Below are positions 50,720 through 61,203 of a stretch of DNA of 64,000 nt, in pieces. This stretch comes from Sphingobacteriia bacterium 28-36-52. Its GTDB lineage: Bacteria > Bacteroidota > Bacteroidia > Chitinophagales > Chitinophagaceae. The translations under genes were made by a program, and so were the position numbers. Below the pieces are notes generated by a model. That model did no database searches. It was not told where the DNA came from and saw only the letters and a list, made by a program, of their open reading frames with translations. The DNA lies in the NCBI GenBank assembly GCA_002281575.1, contig NCGN01000013.1, positions 107,305-171,304 on the forward strand, in the 5' to 3' direction. Each line of letters starts with the position of its first letter. Within the stretch, counting starts at the first letter, position 1.

Positions 50720-51478
50720 TTAAGGAGTGGGATAAGAGATATAACGTTTCAATCCTTCCTCCATGATTTTATTCACTTTTTCTTTTAATAAGGGGATGTC
50801 TTTTGGGGTAAGTCCAATTACTGGCACTTCATCTAAGTAAACAACTCTGTTCTCGCCAGGGTTTAATTCAAAAAGTGAGCGATAATGCATCCTTTTTAGT
50901 GTATCTACTAAAAGCAATGGTTTAATAGGGGTTTGTGTTTCAATGGCAATTCTAAAAGCGCCATCAAAAAAGTTTTTTAAAGGCTGCCTGGTTTCATTAA
51001 AAGTGCCTTCTGGGAAAATAATAATGGAGATATGGTTTTTGATTGCTGCTTTGAGGGCACGAACACTCTTTGCTCTGGTTTCAGCATTCTTTCTATCAAC
51101 CAAAATTACTGCTGCTCTATAGATCCATCCAAAAATAGGTACTTTAACCATTTCATATTTTCCCAGCGCACGTATGGGTTGGTGGATGGCTAATACAATA
51201 GGTGGAATATCCATATAAGAAATATGATTGGCAACAAAAATATATTGCTTGCTAGCATCGTGTGGGTACTCGTATATTTCTTTATGTTTAACGCCAATAG
51301 TATAATACCAAAGCTGTGCCCAAATTCTACAACAACGATATACTAAATTTCCTCCTCTTACTTTTCCGGCGGTAATAGCCAACATTGCAAACGGGAATAC
51401 CAGTAACATAGCCATCACAAAAGTGATAAGGGCATAAATAGTAAATAAGAATAAGCCAATCTTTTTAAAAAGCGCCAT
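50720..51478 (-). CDS. plsC: 1-acyl-sn-glycerol-3-phosphate acyltransferase
   Basis: This membrane enzyme makes phosphatidic acid. From the ATG at 51476-51478 the protein has an N-terminal membrane helix, the catalytic NHISYMD (HX4D) motif, the FPEGTFNE glycerol-phosphate motif and a second hydrophobic segment. The ATG is preferred to a TTG three codons upstream. It lies 25 bases upstream of priA. Confidence 0.93.
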   Translation of the reverse strand: MALFKKIGLFLFTIYALITFVMAMLLVFPFAMLAITAGKVRGGNLVYRCCRIWAQLWYYTIGVKHKEIYEYPHDASKQYIFVANHISYMDIPPIVLAIHQPIRALGKYEMVKVPIFGWIYRAAVILVDRKNAETRAKSVRALKAAIKNHISIIIFPEGTFNETRQPLKNFFDGAFRIAIETQTPIKPLLLVDTLKRMHYRSLFELNPGENRVVYLDEVPVIGLTPKDIPLLKEKVNKIMEEGLKRYISYPTP

Positions 51479-51544
51479 AGCGCACAAAAGATATTAAACA
51501 GTTGGGCTATCACCAAAAAAATGAATTAGCTAATCAAAAAATCG

Positions 51545-53023
51545 TCATAGGTAGGCACTCATTACAGTGTTTATGTCTTTTGATTCTAATAAAGAACTGC
51601 CCATTAAATATTCATCTACTTTTCTAGCACATTCTCTGCCTTCACTAATAGCCCAAACTACTAAGCTTTGTCCTCTGCGCATATCGCCTGCTGCAAATAC
51701 TTTTTGTATATTGGTTTGGTACTGCTTTTCATTTGCTTTTACATTACCTCTTTCATCGAGTTCAATTTCTAATTTATTTAATAGCCCTTCTTTTTGGGGG
51801 CTCACAAATCCCATTGCCAATAAAGCCAATTCACAAGGAATTTCTTTTTCGGTTCCGGCTATTTCTACAAATCCAGCAGTTGTTACGTCTTGTGTAATTT
51901 TCCATTCCAATTGCACTGTCACCAATGATTTCAAATTGCCATTTGCATCTCCAATGAATTTTTTAGTTGCAATTGCCCATTCTCTTTGTGCACCCTCTTC
52001 ATGTGAAGAAGTGGTTTTTAATATAAATGGATATTGTGGCCAAGGCATATGGCTGTTTCTTGAAACTGGGGGTTTGGGCATTAGTTCAAATTGCGTTATA
52101 CTGGCGGCTTTTTGTCTATTGGCAGTACCAATGCAATCACTTCCAGTATCTCCGCCACCAATCACCACCACATTTTTATTGGTAGCTAGTAATGGACTTT
52201 CGTCAAAATGAATAGATGCAACTCTTTTGTTTTGTTGTTTTAAGTAATCCATTGCAAAATGGACCCCATTCAGTTGACGGCCTTCTATATTTAAGTCTCT
52301 AGGAATAGTAGACCCTCCGGCCAATACAATTGCACTGTATTCGCGCAATAAATCGTTGATGCTAATGGTTACGCCCACATTTGCGTTGCATTTGAAAATA
52401 ACGCCCTCTTCTTCCATTAATTGAATTCTTCTATCAATTACCCATTTCTCTAATTTAAAGTCTGGGATGCCATATCTTAATAAGCCTCCTGGCGCATCGT
52501 CTCTTTCAAATACTGTTACCAGATGGCCTGCATAATTCAATTGGGCTGCTGCAGCAAGACCTGCCGGTCCAGATCCTATAACAGCAATGGTTTTACCTGT
52601 TCTTGTTATTGGCTTATTAGGTAAGACTAATCCTTTTTCAAAAGCAATTTCAATAATATGCTTTTCTATTTCTTCAATGGTGACTGGGGGTTGATTAATA
52701 CCCAACACACATGCAGACTCGCATGGGGCAGGGCAAATTCTTCCAGTAAATTCAGGGAAGTTATTGGTAGAAGAAAGAATTTCATAAGCTTCTGCCCAGT
52801 TTTTTTTGTACACTGCATCGTTAAATTCTGGAATGATATTTCCTAAAGGGCAACCATTGTGGCAGAATGGAACACCACAATTCATGCACCTTGCACTTTG
52901 TTGGTTTAATGCTTGCTCTGTTAATGGGGTAACAAATTCTTTATAATGAGTAATTCTTTCCTTGGTAGACTGCTTTGATGGAATCAGTCGATCAAATTCT
53001 AAAAATCCAGTTGGTTTACCCAT
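51545..53023 (-). CDS. gltD: glutamate synthase (NADPH) small subunit
   Basis: This subunit passes electrons from NADPH to the large subunit. The 492-residue protein has N-terminal iron-sulfur cysteines (CMNCGVPFCHNGCPLGNIIPEF, and CPAPCESACVLGI), an FAD Rossmann motif (IGSGPAGLAAAAQL) and an NADPH motif (IGGGDTGSDCIG). It lies 5 bases after gltB, forming the gltBD operon for ammonia assimilation. Confidence 0.96.
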   Translation of the reverse strand: MGKPTGFLEFDRLIPSKQSTKERITHYKEFVTPLTEQALNQQSARCMNCGVPFCHNGCPLGNIIPEFNDAVYKKNWAEAYEILSSTNNFPEFTGRICPAPCESACVLGINQPPVTIEEIEKHIIEIAFEKGLVLPNKPITRTGKTIAVIGSGPAGLAAAAQLNYAGHLVTVFERDDAPGGLLRYGIPDFKLEKWVIDRRIQLMEEEGVIFKCNANVGVTISINDLLREYSAIVLAGGSTIPRDLNIEGRQLNGVHFAMDYLKQQNKRVASIHFDESPLLATNKNVVVIGGGDTGSDCIGTANRQKAASITQFELMPKPPVSRNSHMPWPQYPFILKTTSSHEEGAQREWAIATKKFIGDANGNLKSLVTVQLEWKITQDVTTAGFVEIAGTEKEIPCELALLAMGFVSPQKEGLLNKLEIELDERGNVKANEKQYQTNIQKVFAAGDMRRGQSLVVWAISEGRECARKVDEYLMGSSLLESKDINTVMSAYL

Positions 53024-53028
53024 GGTAA

Positions 53029-56000
53029 TTATTTTAAAACAGTGTTGTGTTGATTTTTTTTAGCCAATACTTTTTTATAGTCTGTAGGGAACACTTTTAT
53101 AAAATGGGCTAATTGGTTTTCAAAATCTTTTAAAATGAATGCTGCAACACTACTGTTTGTGTAATTGAAGTGTTGTTGAATTAATGCTTTTAGTTGAATG
53201 GAGTCTGTTTCATCTAGTGGATCTAGCTCAACCATTTCAAGATTGCAATTGGCTGCAAATTCATTGGCGGTATCATATATGTATGCAATACCACCACTCA
53301 TGCCAGCAGCAAAATTTCTTCCTGTTTTACCTAGAATAACTGCAATGCCTCCAGTCATGTATTCGCAGCCATGATCTCCAATTCCTTCTACTACAACTTT
53401 GGCGCCTGAATTTCTAACTGCAAATCGTTCACCTGCTTTTCCTCTTATAAAAGCGTCACCGCTTGTTGCTCCGTACAGTGCAACATTTCCAATAATGCTA
53501 TTTTGTTCTGCAATAAATTGTGCTGAAGCTGATGGATAAACAATCAATTTAGCTCCGCTAAGCCCTTTGCCAAAGTAATCATTGGCGTCTCCTTCTAATT
53601 CTAATTTTAGTCCACAAGTATTGAAAGCACCAAAGCTTTGTCCAGCGGTTCCTTTGAATTTAAAATGAATGCTGTCTTCTGGTAATCCCTTGCTCTTGTA
53701 TAACTTAGTAATTTCATTAGATACGATGGTGCCCACTGTTCTATCTGTATTAATTAACGGGAACGCTCCATATGATTTTTCGCCTTTTTCAATAGCTGAT
53801 TTTGCAGTAGCCAATAATTTCCAATCGAGTACTTCTGTTAAACCATGGTCTTGTAATTCCTGGGCAAATAAGCCCGTATTTGCATCTGCAGGTTCCTTAT
53901 ACAATATTTTTGATAAATCTAAATGGGTGTATTTCCAATGACGAATAACTGGTTTTTGTTGTAGATAGTCTGTTTGACCAATCATTTCATTAACCGTTCT
54001 AAAACCAAGTTCCGCCATAATCTCCCGCAATTCCTGTGTAATAAATTTGAAAAAATTCACCACATGATTGGGGTCTCCTGTAAAACGTTTACGCAAAGTT
54101 TCGTCTTGTGTTGCAACACCTACAGGGCAGGTATTTAAGTGGCATTTTCGCATCATAATACAGCCTTCTACAATTAATGCCGCAGTTGCAACGCCCCATT
54201 CTTCTGCACCCAATAAAGCAGCCATAGCAATATCTCTGCCTGTTTTCATTTGACCATCTGCCTGTACAATTACCCTAGAACGCAATTTGTTTTTTACCAA
54301 GGTTTGATGGGTTTCTGCTAAGCCCAATTCCCAAGGTAGTCCGGCATGCTTAACCGAACTAACAGGTGAAGCACCAGTACCACCGTCGTGACCTGCAATT
54401 AAAACAACATCCGCTTTTGCTTTTACCACCCCCGCCGCAATGGTGCCAACTCCAGCTTTAGAAACCAATTTCACATTAATACGAGCAGCGCGATTGGCAT
54501 TTTTTAAATCGAATATTAATTGGGCTAAATCTTCAATGGAGTAAATATCATGATGGGGTGGTGGTGAAATTAATCCAACACCTGGGGTGGCGTGTCTTGT
54601 TTTTCCAATCCAATCATCTACTTTATGACCAGGCAATTGCCCGCCTTCTCCAGGCTTGGCGCCCTGCGCCATTTTAATTTGAATTTCATCTGCCTCGGTT
54701 AAATAAAGTGCAGTAACACCAAATCTTGCAGAAGCTACTTGTTTAATTGCAGAACGCATAGAATCTCCATTCGGTAGTGGGGTATACCTTATTTCATCTT
54801 CCCCCCCTTCACCGGTGTTGCTTTTGCCACCTAGTCTATTCATGGCAATGGCTAGTGTGGTATGTGCTTCCCAAGAAACAGATCCAAACGACATTGCGCC
54901 GGTTGCAAATCGTTTATAAATATTTTCTGCTGGCTCTACTTCATCTATTGAAATTGAAGGTCGAATGCTTTTAAAATCAAGTTGACTTCTAAGTGTACAT
55001 GCTTGTTCGCTTTGGTTATTAATTAATGACGAATATTTTTTGAAAGTTGAATAGTCATTTCTCGTAGTTGCTTCTTGCAACAAATGAATGGTTTGTGGAT
55101 TGAATAAATGAAATTCCCCTTTTCTTTTCCATTGGTATACCCCTCCAACCGGTAATCGATCAATGGTTTTATTTTTCTTACTGAAAGCAAAAAAATGTTT
55201 AGCCAGTGTTTCTCTGGCAATTTCATCTAATCCCATTCCTTCTATTCTAGAAGTGGCCCCTGTAAAGTATTGATCAACAACATTACTATTGATTCCAATG
55301 ATTTCAAATATTTGTGCACCCTGGTAACTTTGCAAAGTGGAAATGCCCATTTTAGAAAACACTTTTAACAAGCCATCATTCACCGCTTTTATATAATTTT
55401 TCTTCAGTTGTTCAATATCTAATGGGCTGTCTATTTTATTAGAAATTTTCATGTCTCTAATTGAAGACAAAGCCAAATAGGGATTGATGGCTGTAGCGCC
55501 AAATCCTACCAAGCAAGCAAAATGATGGGTTTCCCAAACATCTCCAGCTTCAATAATTAAACCAACCTGACCTCTGTACCCTTTCTTAATTAAGTGATGA
55601 TGAACCGCAGCAGTTGCTAATAACGAGGGGATAGGGGCGTGGTCCGAATCGATGGCTCGGTCTGTTAAAATAATCACTTCAAATCCATCTTGAACTGCAT
55701 CCACCGCATATCTACATAGTCTATCTATGCCAGCTTTTAAAGAGCCCGTTTTACCATCTGCTCTAAAATAAGTTTGTAAAGTTTTTGCTTGAAAAACACC
55801 GGTATCAATACTTCTTATTTTTTCTAACTCATGGTTGTTTAAAATAGGATGTTGCAATGCTACACTATGACATGCAGTGGGTTCTTCTACCAATAAATTT
55901 CCATTGCTGCCTGCAAATGTGGCCAACGACATGACCATTTTTTCACGAATGGGATCAATTGGCGGATTGGTTACTTGCGCAAAAAGCTGTTTAAAATAAG

Positions 56001-57555
56001 CGCTTAAATGTTGAGGTTGGTTACTTAAAATGGCCAATGGTGCGTCATTGCCCATGGATCCAATTGGTTCTTTGCCGTCAATGGCCATTGGGGCAATAAT
56101 AGTGTCTAAATCTTCTGTTGTATAGCCAAAAGCTTTTTGGTATTTAAATACTTGATCGTGTTCTAAATGCGTAAACATTACCCGGGGCTCAGGCAATTCT
56201 TCTAATCGAATTTTGTATTTGTTTAACCATTCGGCATAAGGCTTTTGCGAACAAATTTTTTCTTTTAATTCATCATCAGAAACAATTCTGCCCTCACTCA
56301 TGTCTACCACAAACATTTTGCCTGGCTGTAATCGGCCTTTTTCTTTTACGTTAGCAGGGTCTATAGGAAGCACACCTGTTTCGGAAGCCATGATTACTCT
56401 GTTATCGTGTGTAATGGTATATCTAGAAGGCCTTAACCCATTTCTATCTAGTGTTGCGCCTATCATTTGTCCATTAGTAAAGGAAATGGAAGCCGGACCA
56501 TCCCATGGTTCCATTAAACAAGCATGGTACTCGTAAAAAGCTTTTTTAATAGGGTCCATGCTGCTGTTGCCATCCCAAGCTTCAGGAATCAACATCATCA
56601 TTACATGCGGCAATGAGCGCCCAGTTAATGTGAGTAATTCAATCATATTATCTAAACATGCTGAATCCGATTGCCCATTGGTAACAATAGGAAGAATCAT
56701 GTCTAATTCTTCTTTGGTAAATGCTGGAGTAGTGAATCCTTTTTCGCTTGATCTTAACCAGTTTAAATTTCCTTGAAGGGTATTGATTTCCCCGTTGTGT
56801 GCAATATACCTAAAGGGCTGTGCCAATTTCCAAGAAGGGAAAGTATTGGTAGCAAACCTAGAATGAACTAATCCAAAAGCCGATACCATTCTCTTGTTAG
56901 ACAAATCGGTAAAATAATTGCGAACCTGGTGACTGGTTAGTTGCCCTTTATAAATAATGGTTATAGATGAAAGCGAAACAATATAAAACCCTATTTCATC
57001 TTTTCGGATGGTATTATTAATAGTATGTGAAGCATAATTGCGTAGGATAAACAATTTCCGTTCAAAAGTATCTTGGTCTTGAATATGGTCGGGACAAGCA
57101 ATGAAAACTTGTTCCATGCAAGGTTCCACCGACAATGCAGTAGGTCCTATATCCGATTTGTTTACGGGTACTTTTCTATATGCAATTATTTCTAATCCTA
57201 ATTTTTCAGCGGCGCGATTAAAAATATCTCTACACTCTTCGCGTAGACCAACCGATTTTGGGAAAAAAATCATTCCCACACCATACTTTCCTGCATCGGG
57301 TAAATGTTTCCCTAATTGAATACATTCATCAAAAAAGAATTCATGTGGAATTTGAATTAGAATACCAGCCCCATCTCCTGTATTTACTTCGCATCCACAT
57401 GCGCCTCGGTGTTCCATATTTTCTAATACGGTTAAAGCATCCGATATATGTTGGTGGTTCTTGTGTCCATTGATATTGGCAACAAATCCAATACCGCAGG
57501 CATCGTGCTCAAATTGGGGATTATAGAGGCCTCCATTGTTTTGGGTACTAAACAT
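53029..57555 (-). CDS. gltB: glutamate synthase large subunit
   Basis: The 1508-residue enzyme has an N-terminal class II glutaminase domain with Cys20 (HDACGIGFVANI) that becomes the N-terminal nucleophile after propeptide removal. A central domain and the FMN-binding synthase domain follow, with the 3Fe-4S cluster region (CHLNTCPVGVATQ). A C-terminal beta-helix domain (GLSGAKLIVYP, GIAVILGKTGRNFAAGMSGG) ends the protein. Full family length. The 186-base region upstream is very AT-rich and holds no other recognised feature. Confidence 0.97.
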   Translation of the reverse strand: MFSTQNNGGLYNPQFEHDACGIGFVANINGHKNHQHISDALTVLENMEHRGACGCEVNTGDGAGILIQIPHEFFFDECIQLGKHLPDAGKYGVGMIFFPKSVGLREECRDIFNRAAEKLGLEIIAYRKVPVNKSDIGPTALSVEPCMEQVFIACPDHIQDQDTFERKLFILRNYASHTINNTIRKDEIGFYIVSLSSITIIYKGQLTSHQVRNYFTDLSNKRMVSAFGLVHSRFATNTFPSWKLAQPFRYIAHNGEINTLQGNLNWLRSSEKGFTTPAFTKEELDMILPIVTNGQSDSACLDNMIELLTLTGRSLPHVMMMLIPEAWDGNSSMDPIKKAFYEYHACLMEPWDGPASISFTNGQMIGATLDRNGLRPSRYTITHDNRVIMASETGVLPIDPANVKEKGRLQPGKMFVVDMSEGRIVSDDELKEKICSQKPYAEWLNKYKIRLEELPEPRVMFTHLEHDQVFKYQKAFGYTTEDLDTIIAPMAIDGKEPIGSMGNDAPLAILSNQPQHLSAYFKQLFAQVTNPPIDPIREKMVMSLATFAGSNGNLLVEEPTACHSVALQHPILNNHELEKIRSIDTGVFQAKTLQTYFRADGKTGSLKAGIDRLCRYAVDAVQDGFEVIILTDRAIDSDHAPIPSLLATAAVHHHLIKKGYRGQVGLIIEAGDVWETHHFACLVGFGATAINPYLALSSIRDMKISNKIDSPLDIEQLKKNYIKAVNDGLLKVFSKMGISTLQSYQGAQIFEIIGINSNVVDQYFTGATSRIEGMGLDEIARETLAKHFFAFSKKNKTIDRLPVGGVYQWKRKGEFHLFNPQTIHLLQEATTRNDYSTFKKYSSLINNQSEQACTLRSQLDFKSIRPSISIDEVEPAENIYKRFATGAMSFGSVSWEAHTTLAIAMNRLGGKSNTGEGGEDEIRYTPLPNGDSMRSAIKQVASARFGVTALYLTEADEIQIKMAQGAKPGEGGQLPGHKVDDWIGKTRHATPGVGLISPPPHHDIYSIEDLAQLIFDLKNANRAARINVKLVSKAGVGTIAAGVVKAKADVVLIAGHDGGTGASPVSSVKHAGLPWELGLAETHQTLVKNKLRSRVIVQADGQMKTGRDIAMAALLGAEEWGVATAALIVEGCIMMRKCHLNTCPVGVATQDETLRKRFTGDPNHVVNFFKFITQELREIMAELGFRTVNEMIGQTDYLQQKPVIRHWKYTHLDLSKILYKEPADANTGLFAQELQDHGLTEVLDWKLLATAKSAIEKGEKSYGAFPLINTDRTVGTIVSNEITKLYKSKGLPEDSIHFKFKGTAGQSFGAFNTCGLKLELEGDANDYFGKGLSGAKLIVYPSASAQFIAEQNSIIGNVALYGATSGDAFIRGKAGERFAVRNSGAKVVVEGIGDHGCEYMTGGIAVILGKTGRNFAAGMSGGIAYIYDTANEFAANCNLEMVELDPLDETDSIQLKALIQQHFNYTNSSVAAFILKDFENQLAHFIKVFPTDYKKVLAKKNQHNTVLK

Positions 57556-57741
57556 TTAGTCCAGTTTAAACTTGGGTTAATAATGGCGGCAATCTGAACT
57601 AAATTAATGAATAAAGTCGATAATGAAGAATATTTTTTAATTTATTAATAATTATTTTGATAAATATTTAAAATTAATGTCATTATGTTAGAAATAAATC
57701 AATGCTAATTGCTTCAAAATATAGTATTGCACAATCGTGAT

Positions 57742-59361
57742 TTATTTTGACAACATTTTTTTGATGGGTTCGTCATTTCCAGTTAGCTGCCAGGCTACTA
57801 AAGAAACAGGAATGATGCCGGCTGCATAAAATTTTTCAAAAAAGTTGTAAAGTGTAAAATTTTGTTGATTCAAACGTCCCATGTTCATCAATAAATTTTC
57901 AATCAGATACTTGCCAGTAACATAACATGTTCCATAAGCAGGTTGACGCAAATATAAATGTTGTTCAAATCCTACTAAACTTTCATCCCCGGTCCATCCT
58001 TTAGGAGTCCATTCTACCTGAAATTTTCTTGCTTCCTCATAATTGATCATATTGGCTTGCGCATACAAAGAAGCCAATCCTCTTGCACATCGTTGAGCCA
58101 ACATAATCCAAACTAATTCTCTTGCTCTTGGATTTTCATCCCACATTCCTGCATGCATTAAAGTTTCTTCCATACTAGTAGCTAAACCTTCATCGCGCAT
58201 CATCCACATATTATATGGCAAAGCATCTTTACGCAATAAGCTTTTGTTTGGATCTTTAATAAGTCCTTCCACTTCAAACCAATGGGTAGAATGTGAAAAC
58301 AAAACAGCAGGGGCTAAATGACTAATTATTGAAAAGAAATTTCTATTCTGCTCAGGTACAAAATCACCTAAATGTTTTCGAAGTGCAGGTTCCATATAAT
58401 CTTTAACAGGTAGTATTTTTTTCTGTTGAATAAATTGCATCATTTTAGTAACTGCTTCATCTGTTTTTTGAAGGTACTCCGCTTTATTTCCAATGGGGAT
58501 TAAAGAGGGTAAATTTTTGTTTCTTTCTCTTTCTAATTGTAAGGAAGCGTATGCTCTTGTCAATTCTCTTTTTAGCAGCATTACTTCGTCTTCCCAAGTA
58601 AGTGGAACAAGCAATACATTTTTCAAATGCCAATTATACTGCTCTTTCCCAATTCCTGATGAGCCGTATTTAGAAGGAAGTTGTTTTTGCAGCCATAATA
58701 TGAATTGATTACTCGCATTTTTTGCGGCTAAAATTGATTTAGTTAATTCAGCAGAAGTATTGTTTGTTTTATTGGCCAGTTCTTCTAAAATAACCACTTG
58801 CTCTTTTATATTTCCAATTCCTGCACTCCATAGGTCTCTTGCATTCCCTGTTAAATTTAACTTTGCCTGTTGGTATAGTGGAGGGATAATTTTTAAGGAA
58901 ACGCTCAGTTTTGCCGCATCAATAGGGGAGAGTGGAAAATTATATTTCCACAGTTCAATTGCAGAAAAACTAGTTGGGCCTTCATGATCAGGTGTATCAC
59001 TTTGTTCGTTCCACACTATTGCATAAAATGCTGGGTCTCGCTGCCAAGGCTTTAAAATGCGACAATTAAATTCAAGCGCATTCATTTCTGCTTTTAGTAA
59101 TACATAGTCTACACGATTTTCTAATGACCAACCTGATGTATCAATTTTCGCATGCTGGTTTTTATACTGCAATAATTTTTGATAAATTTTATTAATTGTT
59201 TGGATACGATAGTCTGGAACGCCGTTGGGTAAAGCAGTACGTTCCAATTGTCTTAATTCTTTACTGAGTGTTAAAAGATGTGAGTAGGTATTATGAGGTG
59301 TTTGGCCAAAGCTGTTCAGTCCAAATAATGAAGAGAGAATTACCGCAATAATCAATTTCAT
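57742..59361 (-). CDS. secreted DUF885 family protein
   Basis: The protein of about 539 residues has a signal peptide (MKLIIAVILSSLFGLNSFGQ) and a DUF885 domain with the conserved GLATSMEETLMHAGMWD and the YGTCYVTGKYLIENLL segment. DUF885 proteins are thought to be metal-dependent peptidase-like enzymes of uncertain substrate. The ATG at 59359-59361 is preferred to an upstream TTG. It lies 29 bases after ispE. Confidence 0.88.
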   Translation of the reverse strand: MKLIIAVILSSLFGLNSFGQTPHNTYSHLLTLSKELRQLERTALPNGVPDYRIQTINKIYQKLLQYKNQHAKIDTSGWSLENRVDYVLLKAEMNALEFNCRILKPWQRDPAFYAIVWNEQSDTPDHEGPTSFSAIELWKYNFPLSPIDAAKLSVSLKIIPPLYQQAKLNLTGNARDLWSAGIGNIKEQVVILEELANKTNNTSAELTKSILAAKNASNQFILWLQKQLPSKYGSSGIGKEQYNWHLKNVLLVPLTWEDEVMLLKRELTRAYASLQLERERNKNLPSLIPIGNKAEYLQKTDEAVTKMMQFIQQKKILPVKDYMEPALRKHLGDFVPEQNRNFFSIISHLAPAVLFSHSTHWFEVEGLIKDPNKSLLRKDALPYNMWMMRDEGLATSMEETLMHAGMWDENPRARELVWIMLAQRCARGLASLYAQANMINYEEARKFQVEWTPKGWTGDESLVGFEQHLYLRQPAYGTCYVTGKYLIENLLMNMGRLNQQNFTLYNFFEKFYAAGIIPVSLVAWQLTGNDEPIKKMLSK

Positions 59362-59390
59362 ATAAATCAATTTTCGGTAAAAGATACTAA

Positions 59391-60197
59391 CTAAATAATA
59401 TCTATTCGGTAATTCAATTGTTTATTCAATTGAATATTCGCATTCGTAGGATAGATGCCAAATACAACACTGCCACTTCCGCTCATACTTGCATATATAG
59501 CGCCGTCTTTATATAATGCCAATTTGATTGCTTCAATTGCTGGATAATTTTGCTTGATGGGTAATTCAAAATCATTGCTTAAATAGTACTTCCAATCCTG
59601 AATGGGCAATTGAATGATTTCTTTGATTGATCTTGACGGTAAATCAGGTTGAATTTGTTCAAATGCCCACTTGGTATTGATATGGATGCCAGGGTGTACT
59701 AAAACAAAGCGATAGACTGATAAATCTAAGTTTATTGGGGTTAAAATTTCCCCCCTCCCTGTTGCATAACAAGCGGTATTTATGATGAAAAAAGGACAGT
59801 CACTTCCCAACTTTGCAGCATATTCAATCAGTTGTTGGGTAGTAATATTCAATTTATATTTTTCGTTGAGTAAACGCAAAGCAAATGCACCATCAGCACT
59901 TCCTCCTCCTAATCCGGCACCCATAGGAATCAATTTGTGCAAGTGCATGTGAACACTGGGTAAGTCTGGAAAATCTTGTTTTAATAAGTGATAGGCTTTT
60001 AAACAAAGATTCGATTCAGTATTACCTGGAATGTCTAAACCGGTAGATTGAAAATGTTGTGTAGTGGAAGTCACTACTTCTAATATGTCCTTTAATTGAA
60101 CAGGGTAAAATACGGTTTCTAATTCATGAAAACCATCCGGTCTTTTTCCGGTGATATGCAGTCCTAAATTAATTTTACAGTTGGGAAAAATGACCAT
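59391..60197 (-). CDS. ispE: 4-diphosphocytidyl-2-C-methyl-D-erythritol kinase
   Basis: This MEP-pathway kinase supplies isoprenoid precursors. The 268-residue GHMP kinase starts CKINLGLHITGKRPDGFHEL, has the ATP loop PMGAGLGGGSADGAFAL (about 91-107) and the C-terminal MSGSGSVVFG. Family length is normal. It sits between the DUF151 and DUF885 genes, all in one direction. Confidence 0.95.
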   Translation of the reverse strand: MVIFPNCKINLGLHITGKRPDGFHELETVFYPVQLKDILEVVTSTTQHFQSTGLDIPGNTESNLCLKAYHLLKQDFPDLPSVHMHLHKLIPMGAGLGGGSADGAFALRLLNEKYKLNITTQQLIEYAAKLGSDCPFFIINTACYATGRGEILTPINLDLSVYRFVLVHPGIHINTKWAFEQIQPDLPSRSIKEIIQLPIQDWKYYLSNDFELPIKQNYPAIEAIKLALYKDGAIYASMSGSGSVVFGIYPTNANIQLNKQLNYRIDII

Positions 60198-60215
60198 GGG
60201 CTATTGTGCAAAGCA

Positions 60216-60809
60216 CTATTTTCTTTTTTTCAACTCGTCACGAATGGCAATAGCTCTGATATAATCTTCTTGGTCTAATACTTCATTTAATAAATTATTC
60301 AGCTCTTCAATATTGAGTGAACTTAGGTCTGATCGCTCGCTACTACCTGCAGGCTCTTCTGAGCCTACTGCTTCCATTTTGGGTTTTGCAGTACCCCCTT
60401 CTTCCATGGCAATGCCTGCACTTTCTAAAATATTATCATAGGTATAAATAGGGCAACCAAATCTTACTGCTAATGCCAATGCATCGCTGGTTCTGCTATC
60501 TATTTCAACGGTGTCGTTATCGGTATAGCAAACTAATTTTGAATAGAAAATTCCTTCTTGTAAATCGTTGATAATGATTTCTTGTAATTCAACGCCAAAA
60601 GCATTCATGAAGTTTTTCATGAGGTCGTGGGTGAGTGGTCGACTGGGGTGCATATTCTCTAATGCTACCGCAATGGCTTGCGCTTCAAACCCTCCAATTA
60701 CAATGGGAAGTCTTCGTAATCCATTTATTTCACCCAATACAACAGCGTAAGAGTGGGTTTGTGTAATGCTGTGAGAAAGCGCTACAATTTCCAATTCAAT
60801 CTTCTTCAT
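60216..60809 (-). CDS. bifunctional nuclease (DUF151) with C-terminal UVR motif
   Basis: The 197-residue protein has the DUF151 domain (residues 1-140: LPIVIGGFEAQAIAVALE, LTHDLMKNFMNAFG, RTSDALALAVRFGCPIY) and a UvrB/UvrC interaction motif at the end (LNNLLNEVLDQEDYIRAIAIRDELKKR). This domain pair is known as a bifunctional DNase/RNase. It is probably in an operon with ispE, 18 bases downstream. Confidence 0.92.
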   Translation of the reverse strand: MKKIELEIVALSHSITQTHSYAVVLGEINGLRRLPIVIGGFEAQAIAVALENMHPSRPLTHDLMKNFMNAFGVELQEIIINDLQEGIFYSKLVCYTDNDTVEIDSRTSDALALAVRFGCPIYTYDNILESAGIAMEEGGTAKPKMEAVGSEEPAGSSERSDLSSLNIEELNNLLNEVLDQEDYIRAIAIRDELKKRK

Positions 60810-60844
60810 ATTGTGTGCTAAATTAACTTAAAAATACGAATGAA

Positions 60845-61150
60845 TCATGCTTGGCCATGTTTCTTCAGCCATTTGTCGAAAAGGAAAGTTCCAAATGGGA
60901 AAAAGGCGGCTAAAAAAGCATAAATCAAATATTTAAACGGCCAGTTTTCTTGCTCTTTTACCCATAAAGCCAAAGATAAATACGCAACAAATAAAAGTCC
61001 ATGTGCCCATCCCGTATATTTTACTGCCAAAGGGTAACCCGCTAGATATTTCAGTGGCATGGCTATTCCTAATAAAATCAACAAAGAAATTCCCTCAGCA
61101 TATCCAATTGTTCTAAAAAAAGAAAGGGCATTAGTAGACGATTTTTGCAT
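60845..61150 (-). CDS. DUF3817 membrane protein
   Basis: The protein of about 101 residues has three hydrophobic helices and the DUF3817 signature FRTIGYAEGISLLILLGIAMPLKY and GWAHGLLFVAY. The ATG at 61148-61150 is chosen over a TTG ten codons upstream. It is divergent from the cupin gene. Function is unknown. Confidence 0.86.
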   Translation of the reverse strand: MQKSSTNALSFFRTIGYAEGISLLILLGIAMPLKYLAGYPLAVKYTGWAHGLLFVAYLSLALWVKEQENWPFKYLIYAFLAAFFPFGTFLFDKWLKKHGQA

Positions 61151-61203
61151 AGGTGCAAAACTACCAAATTTTATGTGCAAATTGTGTGGCTAAAACAGCT
61201 ATT

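Noticed and set aside
57556..57741. Possible small RNA or gene upstream of gltB
   Set aside because: The stretch is very AT-rich with no reading frame, no stable hairpin and no terminator. It is probably just the gltB promoter region.
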